64,000 nt of DNA, taken from positions 62,001-126,000 of the forward strand of contig NZ_JANSKA010000001.1 in NCBI RefSeq assembly GCF_024741235.1. Direction: 5' to 3'. This DNA comes from Tractidigestivibacter montrealensis (GTDB taxonomy: Bacteria; Actinomycetota; Coriobacteriia; Coriobacteriales; Atopobiaceae). The notes below the pieces were generated by a model. That model was not told the origin of the DNA. It saw only the letters and a list, made by a program, of their open reading frames with translations, and made no database searches. Numbering within the stretch: position 1 is the first letter of the stretch; the number at the start of each line of letters is the position of its first letter. Position numbers and translations under genes: made by a program. Positions 1 to 8,268 of the stretch are shown here, in pieces.

Positions 1-245
1 TCCGCGTTCTTCGAGGCGAGCGCCGAGTATTCGCTGGCGATGCCGTAGAGCTGCTTTTGCACCTCATCGACCTTCGCCTGGGCCTCGTTGAGCTTATCGG
101 TGGTCTCCTGCGAGGCCTCGGCCGCATACGTACGCTGCGGCAGGCCGAAGAGGACGGCCGCGGACGCGGCGGCGAAGAGCGCCTTGAGCGCCGTGCGGCG
201 GGAAACATCCTGATCGAGCAGGGAATTTGAAACGTTTTGTGACAT
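1..245 (-). CDS. Secreted coiled-coil protein, N-terminal part (3' end outside window)
   Basis: The gene runs off the left edge, so only about the first 81 residues are visible. Translation from the ATG at 245 gives MSQNVSNSLLDQD, then a twin-arginine-like signal (SRRTALK) followed by a hydrophobic stretch ending in a likely signal peptidase site near RTYAAEA. After the signal comes a glutamate/lysine-rich heptad-like helix (ETTDKLNEAQAKVDEVQKQL). This layout is typical of Coriobacteriia cell-wall proteins such as coiled-coil NlpC/P60 or CHAP hydrolases, but the catalytic domain is not in view, so that role is inference. The gene is divergent from galE, with 58 bp between the two start codons. 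Confidence 0.6.
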   Translation of the reverse strand, partial: MSQNVSNSLLDQDVSRRTALKALFAAASAAVLFGLPQRTYAAEASQETTDKLNEAQAKVDEVQKQLYGIASEYSALASKNA

Positions 246-303
246 ATGTGCTCCGATACCTGTTGTGTGTATATGTCGCAATATCCCGTACAGGAGACAT
301 CAC

Positions 304-1366
304 ATGTCAGAAGCTCTTAAGCCCGAGGACATCTGCGTCCTCGTCACCGGTGGCGCCGGATTCATCGGCTCCCACACCGTCGTCCAGCTCCTCGAGGGCG
401 GCTACCAGGTTGTCATCGTTGACGATCTTTCCAACGCGAGCACTGTCGCCGTCGACCGCGTCAAGACCATCGTGGGCGACGAGGCCGCCAAGAACCTCAC
501 CTTCTATGAGGCAAACGTCCTGGACCGCGAGGCCATGAACAAGATCTTCGACACCCACCATATCGATTGCGTGATCCACTTCGCCGGCTTCAAGGCCGTC
601 GGCGAATCGGTCCACAAGCCCATCGAGTACTACCACAACAACATCGAGAACACGCTCGTGCTGCTCGACGTCATGCGCAACCATGGCTGCAAGTCCATCA
701 TCTTCTCGAGCTCCTCGACCGTCTACGGCGACCCGGACAACCCGCCCGTCACCGAAGAGGACCCCAAGAAGCCCGCAACCAACCCCTACGGCTGGACCAA
801 GTGGATGATCGAGCAGATCCTCATGGACGTCCATACCGCCGACCCCGAGTGGGACGTCGTGTTGCTGCGTTACTTCAACCCCATCGGAGCGCATCCCTCG
901 GGCCTAATCGGCGAGGACCCCAAGGGCATCCCCAACAACCTCGTGCCCTACGTGGCGCAGGTCGCCGTGGGCAAGCTCGCCGCGGTCCAGGTCTTTGGCA
1001 ACGACTACCCCACGCCCGACGGTACCGGCGTGCGCGACTACATCCACGTCTGCGACCTGGCATCGGGCCACGTCGCCGCGCTCAACTGGATGAACGGCAA
1101 GACGGGCGTCGAGATCTTCAACCTGGACACCGGCACCGGCAGCTCCGTGCTCGACGTGATTCACGCGTTTGAGAAGGCCTGCGGCAAGGAGCTCCCCCTA
1201 CAAGATCTGCCCGCGCCGCGAGGGTGACATCGCCGCCAACTGGTGCGATGCCTCCAAGGCCGAGCGCGAGATGGGCTGGAAGGCGCAGTACGACATCGAC
1301 GACATGTGCCGCGACAGCTGGAACTGGCAGAGCCACAACCCCAACGGCTTCGCCGACGCCGAGTAA
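304..1366 (+). pseudogene. galE: UDP-glucose 4-epimerase with +1 frameshift
   Basis: GalE interconverts UDP-galactose and UDP-glucose in the Leloir pathway and supplies galactosyl precursors for the envelope. The ATG at 304 is chosen because AGGAG lies just upstream; an earlier in-frame ATG at 265 has no ribosome site. The NAD motif GGAGFIGSH starts at residue 16, and the SSSTVYG and catalytic YGWTK segments follow, as in short-chain dehydrogenase epimerases. The reading frame breaks in a run of five C at 1194-1198. Removing one C joins the upstream part to YKICPRREGDIAANW and the normal GalE C-terminus ending at 1366, giving about 353 residues. The cause is either a real phase-type mutation or a sequencing error in a homopolymer. 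A strong terminator follows. Confidence 0.85.
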
Positions 1367-1422
1367 CCGTCTCGAGAGGCAAAAACTCCAACGCCGAGCG
1401 CCTCGCCGGCACACGGCTCCCA

Positions 1423-1454
1423 GGCCCCGGTCCCGCAAAGGACCGGGGCCTTTT
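1423..1454 (+). terminator. Rho-independent terminator after galE
   Basis: A perfect 10-bp GC stem (1423-1432 with 1441-1450), an 8-nt loop and a TTTT tail lie 57 bp past the galE stop. Confidence 0.85.
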
Positions 1455-1556
1455 CATGCTCCGCGCGGACAGGGCGGAGATGGTCGTCTCGATCGGGTTC
1501 GCGCCAGACGCCAAGGGCGCCCGCAGGCGGGCCTAACGACGGGAGTTGACGCGCAA

Positions 1557-1581
1557 CTCTCTGTTAGACCAAGATTGACCT
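1557..1581. repeat. Left terminal inverted repeat of the IS
   Basis: This 25-nt arm pairs with 2685-2709, with 2 mismatches. It starts CTCTCTG and ends GATTGACCT. Confidence 0.8.
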
Positions 1582-1661
1582 GAGCAAGCCAAATTAACGT
1601 CCGGGGCCCTCGCTATGATCCGTGTCGCCAAACACAGGAATCGAGGAGGAAGGCCCCGGAC

Positions 1662-2686
1662 ATGTTCGACATCATACTGCAGGAGACCCGCGCGCTCACG
1701 GTCGCGGAGAAGCGCCGGCTCGTGGAGGCCATCAGGGCCCTGATCGCGGACGGGCTCGCCGGCGGCGGGGCCGCTGGCGAGCCCGCGTGCTGCCCGAGGT
1801 GCGGCTCGCCGGGCGTCACGAGGAAGGGGCACGGCGCCGACGGGCGGCAGAGGTGGCGCTGCAAGTCGTGCGGCAGGACCTTCTCGGCGAGGACCGGCTC
1901 GGTCGTGGCGACGTCGAAGCTGCCGGTATCGACCTGGGCCGACTACGCGGAGGGCACGTCGCGGGCGAGTCGCTCCGGGAGCTCGCGAGGAGGTGCCACG
2001 TGTGCCCCGGGACCTCCTGGTTCATGAGGATGCGCCTCTTCGAGGTGATGGGCGCGGCGCTCCAGGCGTTCCGCACGGGCCCCACCGTCTCATGCCAGTT
2101 CGACGGCACCTACCTCAACGAGTCGCTCACCGGCAACAGGGCGAGGTCGCGGACCGGGATGCCCCGGAGGCCGCACAGGAACGGCGAGTCCGTCCACGCC
2201 CGCGGGATATCGCGCGAGAAGGTCTGCGTGGTCTGCGCCGCCAACGACCTCGGCGACGAGTTCGCTGCGGTGTGCGGGCGGGGCAGGCCCACCGACGCCG
2301 GGCTCCGCGGCTCGCTCGCGGGGGTCGTCGACGGGTCGTGGGTCTCGACCGACGACCACGCCTCCTACGCGCGCGTCCTCCCGTCGCTCGGCGTCGCCGA
2401 GCACGTCGCCACCGCCACCCGGGACGCGAGGGGCGGCGAGCTCGAGCTCGTGGACGCCATGCACCAGAGGCTCAAGATCTTCCTCGCTCCCTTCCACGGC
2501 GTCTCGACCAGGTGGCTGGGCCGCCACCTCGACTGCTTCCGCTGGCTCGAGCAGGCCCGGCACTCCGACGCCGACCGGGGGGAGACCCTCTCGGGCCAGC
2601 TCGCGGCAGGCAGGTACGCGCACACGAGGCGCGACCTCATAGAAGAGCCCCAGCCGCTCTGGGACTACTGGGAGGCGAGGGCGTAG
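1662..2686 (+). pseudogene. IS1595-family (ISXO2-like) transposase, frameshifted
   Basis: The start at 1662 follows a GGAGGAAGG ribosome site. The N-terminal part has a zinc ribbon (CPRCGSPG ... CKSCGRTFSA, about residues 48-75). Around 1948-1962 the frame changes. The second part continues in another frame with MRMRLFE, QFDGTYLNE and STDDHASY (likely acidic catalytic residues) and the family-typical tail MHQRLKIFLAPFHGVSTRWL up to the stop at 2686. Joining the frames gives about 340 residues, a normal length for the family. No slippery heptamer is visible at the junction, so decay is more likely than programmed frameshifting. A sequencing error cannot be excluded. Confidence 0.75.
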
Positions 2687-2709
2687 GTCAATCCTGGTCT
2701 AGCAGAGAG
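2685..2709. repeat. Right terminal inverted repeat of the IS
   Basis: This 25-nt arm overlaps the last two bases of the transposase stop codon and pairs with 1557-1581. Confidence 0.8.
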
Positions 2710-2817
2710 ATCGGAATCTGCAGAGCCGTTATCCAGCTGCAAATTCCGATCGTTTAACCGGGGCTAACCAATCGGAATTTGCAGGCTGCACGAATGCTGC
2801 AGAATCCGAGCGTTTAT
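2710..2817. repeat. Two tandem palindromes upstream of engB
   Basis: Two units about 61 bp apart each form a hairpin with 14-nt arms: 2710-2723 with 2737-2750 (1 mismatch) and 2771-2784 with 2797-2810 (3 mismatches). Both start ATCGGAAT and are followed by CGTTTA. They lie between the IS end and the engB promoter. They may be an IS-linked remnant, operators or small REP elements; their function is unknown. Confidence 0.6.
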
Positions 2818-2885
2818 TGGCCCCCCGAACCCATGGAATCCAGGGCCGAGACGGGATGGCGGGCAGGCTCCATTCTCGCTTCGGG

Positions 2886-2891
2886 TAGAAT
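2886..2891 (+). promoter_or_regulatory. Candidate -10 box of engB
   Basis: TAGAAT lies 34 bp before the engB start. The -35 element is not clear. Confidence 0.4.
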
Positions 2892-2924
2892 CGTCACCCA
2901 AAGGCATCGCGAAAAGAGGAAACC

Positions 2925-3509
2925 ATGGCGCTCAACCTGCAGAACGCTCGCTTCATTGCTTCATACGGCACCGTCGACGGGCTCCCCGCCCCCACCACGC
3001 CCGAGGTGGCCTTTGTCGGCCGCTCCAACGTGGGCAAGTCGTCGCTGCTCAACAAGCTGCTGGGGCGCAAGGCGCTGGCAAAGGTCTCGTCGCAGCCAGG
3101 CAAGACGGCAAACGTGAACTTCTTCGAGGCAGACGGCATTAGCTTTGTGGACCTGCCCGGCTACGGATACGCGCGCGTCTCGATGGCCGAGCGCCAGCGC
3201 TGGGCAAACCTCATCTCGGGCTACTTTGCCCAGGAGCGCAGCTTCAACCTGGTCATCGCCCTCGTCGACGTTCGCCTGGAGGCCCAGAAGCTCGACCAGG
3301 ACATGCTCGCGTTCCTCCGCGAGAACAACCTGCCCTTTGTGGTCGCGCTTACCAAGGCCGATAAGCTCAGCCGACCCAAGCAGACGCGCCAGGTGGAGCT
3401 TCTCTCGCGCCAGCTCGAGGTGCTGCGCGAGCAGATGCTGCTCACCTCCGCGCAGACCGGCCTGGGCATCGACGAGCTGCGCCGGCGCATTGAGAAGGCC
3501 TGCGACTAG
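2925..3509 (+). CDS. engB: Ribosome biogenesis GTPase EngB/YsxC
   Basis: EngB/YihA/YsxC is a TrmE-Era-type GTPase needed for 50S subunit assembly in the cytoplasm. The 194-residue length is normal. G1 is GRSNVGKS (residues 32-39), G3 is DLPGYG (near 76), G4 is TKAD (near 142) and a G5-like SA follows. The ATG at 2925 has AAAGAGGAAACC upstream. The gene appears to be transcribed alone, 75 bp before the next ORF. Confidence 0.95.
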   Translation: MALNLQNARFIASYGTVDGLPAPTTPEVAFVGRSNVGKSSLLNKLLGRKALAKVSSQPGKTANVNFFEADGISFVDLPGYGYARVSMAERQRWANLISGYFAQERSFNLVIALVDVRLEAQKLDQDMLAFLRENNLPFVVALTKADKLSRPKQTRQVELLSRQLEVLREQMLLTSAQTGLGIDELRRRIEKACD

Positions 3510-3584
3510 CCGACGCACTGCGCGACCAGCCGCAACGCGGCGCAGCGCCCGCATCGAGAACACCAATGCACCAAGGAGACACGC

Positions 3585-3935
3585 ATGTCCGCACGTAGGC
3601 GCGAGCCCGAGAGGCTCGAGGAGTTTGTCTTTGAGAGCACCACGATGGTCCTTGCCGCCGGCCTCGAGATGACCAAGCACTCCGTCACCTCGGCGCCGGG
3701 CGAGTTCGTGCGTGAGAAGGGCCCGCTGGGCATTGGCTCCACCTGGCGCTGCCAGGTCTTCGAGGAGCTGGTGGGTCGCATCAACACAAAGGAGATGGGC
3801 GCGCTGGCGCTGGGCGCGGGCCTCGACCCCAAGGCGCTCCCCGACCGCATCCCCTGCACCGTGACGTACTCGAACGCCGGGGGCTTCCCCTCCTGCACCG
3901 TGCGCATCGTGACTGGCGAGGACGCCACGGCCTAG
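3585..3935 (+). CDS. Conserved-looking hypothetical protein, 116 residues
   Basis: The ATG at 3585 follows CAAGGAGACACGC. Codon use matches its neighbours. The protein is soluble with no signal or membrane segment; it has a charged N-terminus (MSARRREPERLEEF) and a C-terminal part rich in T, C and V. I do not recognise the family. It lies downstream of engB and before the HelD gene, with no sign of shared function. Confidence 0.6.
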   Translation: MSARRREPERLEEFVFESTTMVLAAGLEMTKHSVTSAPGEFVREKGPLGIGSTWRCQVFEELVGRINTKEMGALALGAGLDPKALPDRIPCTVTYSNAGGFPSCTVRIVTGEDATA

Positions 3936-4012
3936 CGCCGGCGGTCCTTCTCGCCGCGCCTACGTCGCACCGCCGGCGCCGTACCGGCTCGCGCCGCCCG
4001 CTCCTCTCGCGC

Positions 4013-4018
4013 TACAAT
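4013..4018 (+). promoter_or_regulatory. Candidate -10 box of the HelD gene
   Basis: TACAAT lies 38 bp before the start codon of the HelD-type helicase gene. Confidence 0.45.
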
Positions 4019-4056
4019 AGTCCGTCACGCTTTCGTGCCGGGCACTGGGAGGACGC

Positions 4057-6177
4057 ATGGCAGACGAGACGCACGACGCAACGTTCCGTGAGGAGCAGGA
4101 CCACCTGAGCGCGATATACGCCCAGCTCTGCGCCTTGCGCGACACCCTCACCGAGGAGATTGAGACCAGCCACAAGGGCGCCGCGAACGACCTTCGCGAG
4201 ATGAGCGAGGAGATTCGCCCCGACTTTGGCGGCACCGACGAGACAATGGAGACGCTCGCCGCCATCGAGACGCTCAACTCGGTCATCGACACGTACAACC
4301 AGTACCACGACTTCACCGTCGAGAAGCTGCAGCGCGTGCTCCTACTGCTGCGCCAGCCCTACTTCGCCAAGGTCACGCTCGAGATGCGCCCCGGCCGTCC
4401 GCCGCGCGACGTCTACATTGGAGCCGCGGGCATGACCGACGAGCACAAGCGCCCGCTCATCGTGGACTGGCGCAGCCCCGTTGCCGAGACCTACTACAAC
4501 CAGGAGATGGGACCCACCTCCTACCAGGTGGACGGCCGCACGCGCACCGTCAACCTGCTGCTGCGCCGCCAGTTCGACATCACGGGCGACGTGCTCAACT
4601 CCTACTTCGACACCACCGTGGCCATCGAGGACTCGCTGCTTCTCGGCGCGCTCAAGAAGCACCACTCCGAGAAGCTCGCGGCCATCACCGCGACCATCCA
4701 GCGCGAGCAGAACGCGGTCATCCGCCACGAGGACGTGCCCGTGCTGCTCGTGAGCGGCATCGCTGGCTCGGGTAAGACCTCGGTGCTGCTACAGCGCGTG
4801 GCGTACCTTTTCTACCAGGAGCGTAAGACCCTCTCGGCAGACCAGATCTTCCTCTTCACGCCCAACGACGTCTTCCGCCACTACATCGACACGGTGCTGC
4901 CAAGCATGGGCGAGAAGAACCCGCGCATCTTCACGTGGCGCGGCTTTCTCGCCAGCCTGGGCCTCTCCGAGCGCGGCGACGGGCGCGACGGAGATCCGGA
5001 GGAGCTCGCACGCCTGGAGGAGGGCGTGCGCACGATGAAGCTCGAGCCCGACGACCTGCGCGAGGTCCGCTGCGGCGAGCGCGTGATGCTCAAGGCGTCC
5101 TCGGTGGCGGGCGCCGTGGCAAAGTTCTCACAGATCCCCGTTGGCCCGCGTCTCACCGCGCTGGTGAAGGACGAGCTGCACGACCGCCTGGACCGCAAGC
5201 TCGCGGCGCTCTCAAAGAGCGAGGAGGTCTGGGAGGAGATGCTCGGCCTGGACGTGGAGGAGCAGGTCGAGGTCTTTGGCCAGACGATAAGCCCCGCCGA
5301 CGATGATGAGTGCGCCGCCTACGCCCTCACCTACGTGCAACATCTCTTCTCCGGCGCTCACGACGAGATCGAGCGCGGCAACTGGCTGCGCATCGACCGC
5401 ATTGGCATGCGCGTGCTGGGCAAGAGCGCGCTCACGGCGGCCGAGTGGGTCTACCTCAAGCTGCTGGTGATGGGCGGCGGCGAGAAGTCCGCGCGCTACG
5501 TGATGGTGGACGAGGTGCAGGACTACACCGTGACGCAGCTCATGGTGCTGGCGCGCTACTTCCCGCGCGCCCACTTCATGCTGCTGGGCGACGAGCACCA
5601 GGCCATCCGCGAGGGCTCGGCGAGCTTCGACCAGGTGCGCCAGATCTTCTCAGCAACGCATGGCGAGGTCGCGACCTGTGAGCTTCTCACCAGCTACCGC
5701 TCGAGCCCGGAGATAACGGAGCTGTTCACGAGCCTGCTGCCGCTCGACGAGCGGGCGCGCCTCACCTCGGTGCAGCGCGCGGGCACGCCGCCGTGCGTTG
5801 TGGAGGTGGCGGACGGCGACGCAGGGCGCTACGTGGCCGAGCTGGCACGCATTGCCGAGAAGGCCGCGGGCGAGGAGGGCCTCACCGCCATCGTCGCCGC
5901 CGACGCCGCGCGCGCCAACTGGCTCTCGAAGCAGCTGGGAGACCGCGTACAGCTCGTGGACCGCAACTCCCTCATGCCCGCGAGCGGCGTGGTGCTCATG
6001 GACCTGCGCCTGGCAAAGGGCCTGGAGTTCGACCACGTGGTGGTGCCCGACGCGCAGGCGGAGGTCTACCCCGACACGCCGCTCTCGCGCCGCAGGCTCT
6101 ACACCGCCATCAGCCGCGCGATGCACGAGGTCACGATCGTGTCACAGGGGGAGCTGACGCCGCTTCTCGCACGGTAG
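4057..6177 (+). CDS. helD: HelD-type UvrD/Rep-like helicase (RNA polymerase-associated ATPase)
   Basis: The 706-residue protein fits the HelD/HelR family of superfamily 1 ATPases, which bind RNA polymerase and release stalled or rifampicin-bound complexes. An N-terminal coiled helix region (HLSAIYAQLCALRDTLTEEI) precedes the Walker A motif GIAGSGKTS near residue 234. Motif II appears as VDEVQD near 484 and motif III as LLGDEHQAI near 508; C-terminal helicase motifs KGLEFDHVVV and LYTAISRA follow. The ATG is preceded by TGGGAGGACGC. Some HelR proteins protect from rifamycins, but nothing here shows that directly. Confidence 0.85.
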   Translation: MADETHDATFREEQDHLSAIYAQLCALRDTLTEEIETSHKGAANDLREMSEEIRPDFGGTDETMETLAAIETLNSVIDTYNQYHDFTVEKLQRVLLLLRQPYFAKVTLEMRPGRPPRDVYIGAAGMTDEHKRPLIVDWRSPVAETYYNQEMGPTSYQVDGRTRTVNLLLRRQFDITGDVLNSYFDTTVAIEDSLLLGALKKHHSEKLAAITATIQREQNAVIRHEDVPVLLVSGIAGSGKTSVLLQRVAYLFYQERKTLSADQIFLFTPNDVFRHYIDTVLPSMGEKNPRIFTWRGFLASLGLSERGDGRDGDPEELARLEEGVRTMKLEPDDLREVRCGERVMLKASSVAGAVAKFSQIPVGPRLTALVKDELHDRLDRKLAALSKSEEVWEEMLGLDVEEQVEVFGQTISPADDDECAAYALTYVQHLFSGAHDEIERGNWLRIDRIGMRVLGKSALTAAEWVYLKLLVMGGGEKSARYVMVDEVQDYTVTQLMVLARYFPRAHFMLLGDEHQAIREGSASFDQVRQIFSATHGEVATCELLTSYRSSPEITELFTSLLPLDERARLTSVQRAGTPPCVVEVADGDAGRYVAELARIAEKAAGEEGLTAIVAADAARANWLSKQLGDRVQLVDRNSLMPASGVVLMDLRLAKGLEFDHVVVPDAQAEVYPDTPLSRRRLYTAISRAMHEVTIVSQGELTPLLAR

Positions 6178-6187
6178 GGCGCGGCGC

Positions 6188-6345
6188 GCGCCGGAGAGCC
6201 CTTCTCGTACGCGGCCGCCGCTGGAACCCCCGCTCCGGCGCCGAAACTGCGCCGGAAGGCCCCTCACGTACGGAATCCCGTCGGGAACCCCCGCCCCGGC
6301 GCGAAATCCGCGCACGAAGGCCCCTCTCGTACGAGAATCCCAACA
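6188..6345 (+). repeat. 61-bp tandem repeat, about 2.6 copies
   Basis: Units start at 6188, 6249 and 6310, exactly 61 bp apart, each beginning GCGC and carrying GCCC, TCGTACG or ACGTACGG and GGAACCCCCGC. The array starts 11 bp after the HelD stop and ends before a terminator-like hairpin. It contains no ORF with a start site. Confidence 0.7.
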
Positions 6346-6350
6346 AAGTC

Positions 6351-6383
6351 GCGCCTCAGGCGTCATTTTCTCGCCTGAGGCGC
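6351..6383. terminator. Strong hairpin between the HelD gene and the TM1266-like gene
   Basis: A perfect 12-bp GC stem (6351-6362 with 6372-6383) has a 9-nt loop containing TTTT. The run of T after the stem is weak, so intrinsic termination is plausible rather than sure. Confidence 0.55.
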
Positions 6384-6429
6384 GTATTCTGTCGGTGAAG
6401 CGGAGAGACGCATGCCACAGGAGGCAGCC

Positions 6430-6675
6430 ATGGAGACCCGCGTAGCAGTGCTGGGAATCATCGTCGAGGACCCGGATTCTGTCGCGCGCCTCAACGAGGT
6501 GCTGCACGAGAACGCCGACATCATCATCGGCCGAATGGGCATCCCCTACCCCAAGCGCCACATGAACGTGATCTCCGTGGCCGTGGACGCGCCGCAGGAC
6601 ACCATCGCGGCGATGGCCGGCCGCATCGGCGCCATCCCCGGCATAAGCGTGCGGGCGGCATACTCGAAGCAGTAG
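6430..6675 (+). CDS. TM1266-type (iron-only hydrogenase system) regulator
   Basis: This 81-residue ACT-like protein resembles the TM1266 family, annotated as a putative regulator of [FeFe]-hydrogenase systems. It has the family signature METRVAVLGIIVED, DIIIGRMGIPY and the GAIPGISVRAAYSK end. I place the start at 6430 because AGGAGG lies 6 bp upstream; an ATG at 6412 would put the ribosome site inside the gene. No hydrogenase gene is adjacent, so its partners are elsewhere. Confidence 0.7.
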   Translation: METRVAVLGIIVEDPDSVARLNEVLHENADIIIGRMGIPYPKRHMNVISVAVDAPQDTIAAMAGRIGAIPGISVRAAYSKQ

Positions 6676-6761
6676 CGTCTCGGCGATAAGGGCCTTTGCG
6701 CAGCGTCAGCGCCCCAGCCATTCGGTCTAGTGCTTTTCTCGTACTTATTATTCTCAGAAGA

Positions 6762-6781
6762 ATTATTCTCTATAGAATAAT
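6762..6781. promoter_or_regulatory. AT-rich perfect palindrome upstream of the ATPase gene
   Basis: An 8-bp arm palindrome (ATTATTCT, CTAT, AGAATAAT) lies in an AT-rich stretch unlike the surrounding GC-rich DNA, 69 bp before the 6850 start. It could be an operator or a promoter spacer. Confidence 0.4.
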
Positions 6782-6849
6782 ATTTGTTTTGCCACTGCAT
6801 ACATCGTCACGGCACGGGCAAAGGGACTCGAGCAGACGAGGAGGTCATT

Positions 6850-8256
6850 ATGTTTGTGGGACGTCAGAGAGAACTCGCGCAGCTCGAGCAACTGTATGCA
6901 ACCAAGAGATTCCAGCTCGTTGTTGTGTATGGGCGCAGGCGCATTGGCAAGACCACCCTCATCTCAAAGTTCTGCGAGAACAGGCGTACGCTCTATTTTA
7001 CTGCCCTCGACCAAGCCGACAAGGACAACCTCGCGGATTTCAGCCGCGCCGTCTACTCGTTCTTCGATTTTCCCACCACTACGGGTTCATTTGCCACATG
7101 GACGGACGCTTTCGAGTTCATCGCAGAGCGCGGCAAGCGAGAGCGCTTTGTTTTCGCATTCGACGAACTTCCCTGTGCCGCGCAAAGAAACGAGTCCATC
7201 CCCTCCGCGCTACAGGTCACCATCGACCACATCTTCAAGCAAACAGAAGTATTCATGATGCTATGCGGCAGCAACGAGGGCTTTATGGAGAGCGACGTAT
7301 TAGGGAGAAAAAGCCCGCTTTACGGCAGACGGACCGCCCAGATGAAAATTGGACCGCTGGGCTACCTAGAAGCTGCCCAGATGTTCCCCGGACTTTCCCC
7401 ACAGGAACAGTTCGAGTATTACGGCTGCTTTGGGGGAGTTCCCTACTACCTGGAGCAGGTAGATTCCAGCCGCAGCTTTAGGGACAATCTTGCGAGCCTC
7501 TACTTCAACCCCTCGGGATTCCTCTTTGACGAACCATACGGGCTGTTGCGACAGGAATTCTCGGAGCCAGCACTCTACGCGTCCCTCCTCCGCGCAATTG
7601 CCGGAGGCGCAAATCGGACGAAGCTTATGGCAGACAAAGTGGGCGTAGACGCAACCACGATTCCCAAGTACCTCTCATCTCTTTGCCAACTCGGCATCAT
7701 CGAGAAAGTCACGCCATTTGGGGAGAACGAGCGCTTGAGTAGGCGTGGAATCTACCGAATCTGCGACGCCTGTTATGACTTCTGGTTCCGCTTTGTCATG
7801 CCACGCATAAGCGATATTGAAGGGGGCTTTGGCGATGCCCTTGTCCATCGCCTTCCCGAACAGCAGCTTGATGATTACCTTGGGCATCGCTTCGAGCGAC
7901 TGTGCCTCGAGTGGTTGGGCGAGCAGGCGCGCGCTGGTCAACTTCCCATCGCTGTCACGCGATTGGGGAGCTGGTGGGGAACCAACCCCGTAACTCGCTC
8001 ACAAGACGACATCGACGTCATTGCAGCAGACCCAATGGAGCACAAGATGCTCATCGGCGAATGCAAGTTCCGGGAGAAGTTTGATGAAACGGCCGAGCTA
8101 ACAGACCTCGACGCCAAACGCGACCTGGTCAAGGGGTATGCGACAGAGGACATCATGCTCTTCACCAAAAAGAGCGTCTCACCGGGGACCATTCGAAAGT
8201 GCGAGCGTCGCAAGGACGTGCTGCTTGTGACGCTTGACCAAATGTACGCGAAGTAG
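6850..8256 (+). CDS. AAA-type ATPase with DUF234-like C-terminus (468 residues)
   Basis: The protein starts MFVGRQRELAQL and carries Walker A GRRRIGKTT (about residues 26-34) and Walker B FAFDELPC (near 102). A winged-helix-like middle follows, then a C-terminal nuclease-like DUF234 segment (MLIGECKFREK). This is the archaeal-type STAND-like ATPase family often found in anaerobe genomes. The C-terminal pattern of D and ExK residues suggests a PD-(D/E)XK fold, which is inference. The start at 6850 has GAGGAGG upstream. The DNA is clearly AT-richer than its neighbours, with an AT-rich promoter region, so recent transfer is likely. Confidence 0.8.
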   Translation: MFVGRQRELAQLEQLYATKRFQLVVVYGRRRIGKTTLISKFCENRRTLYFTALDQADKDNLADFSRAVYSFFDFPTTTGSFATWTDAFEFIAERGKRERFVFAFDELPCAAQRNESIPSALQVTIDHIFKQTEVFMMLCGSNEGFMESDVLGRKSPLYGRRTAQMKIGPLGYLEAAQMFPGLSPQEQFEYYGCFGGVPYYLEQVDSSRSFRDNLASLYFNPSGFLFDEPYGLLRQEFSEPALYASLLRAIAGGANRTKLMADKVGVDATTIPKYLSSLCQLGIIEKVTPFGENERLSRRGIYRICDACYDFWFRFVMPRISDIEGGFGDALVHRLPEQQLDDYLGHRFERLCLEWLGEQARAGQLPIAVTRLGSWWGTNPVTRSQDDIDVIAADPMEHKMLIGECKFREKFDETAELTDLDAKRDLVKGYATEDIMLFTKKSVSPGTIRKCERRKDVLLVTLDQMYAK

Positions 8257-8268
8257 ACGCCCATCGCG

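Larger units (their letters stand above)
1557..2709 (+). mobile_element. IS1595-family insertion sequence, decayed
   Basis: The element is bounded by 25-bp terminal inverted repeats at 1557-1581 and 2685-2709 that match at 23 of 25 positions (core TAGACCA, GATTGACCT). It holds one transposase gene, which is frame-broken. The 8-bp flanks do not match, so no target-site duplication is visible, suggesting an old insertion or a rearranged end. It sits between galE and engB. Confidence 0.8.

Noticed and set aside
1940-1965. Programmed -1 frameshift in the transposase
   Set aside because: I see no slippery heptamer or following structure, and the family normally uses one frame.
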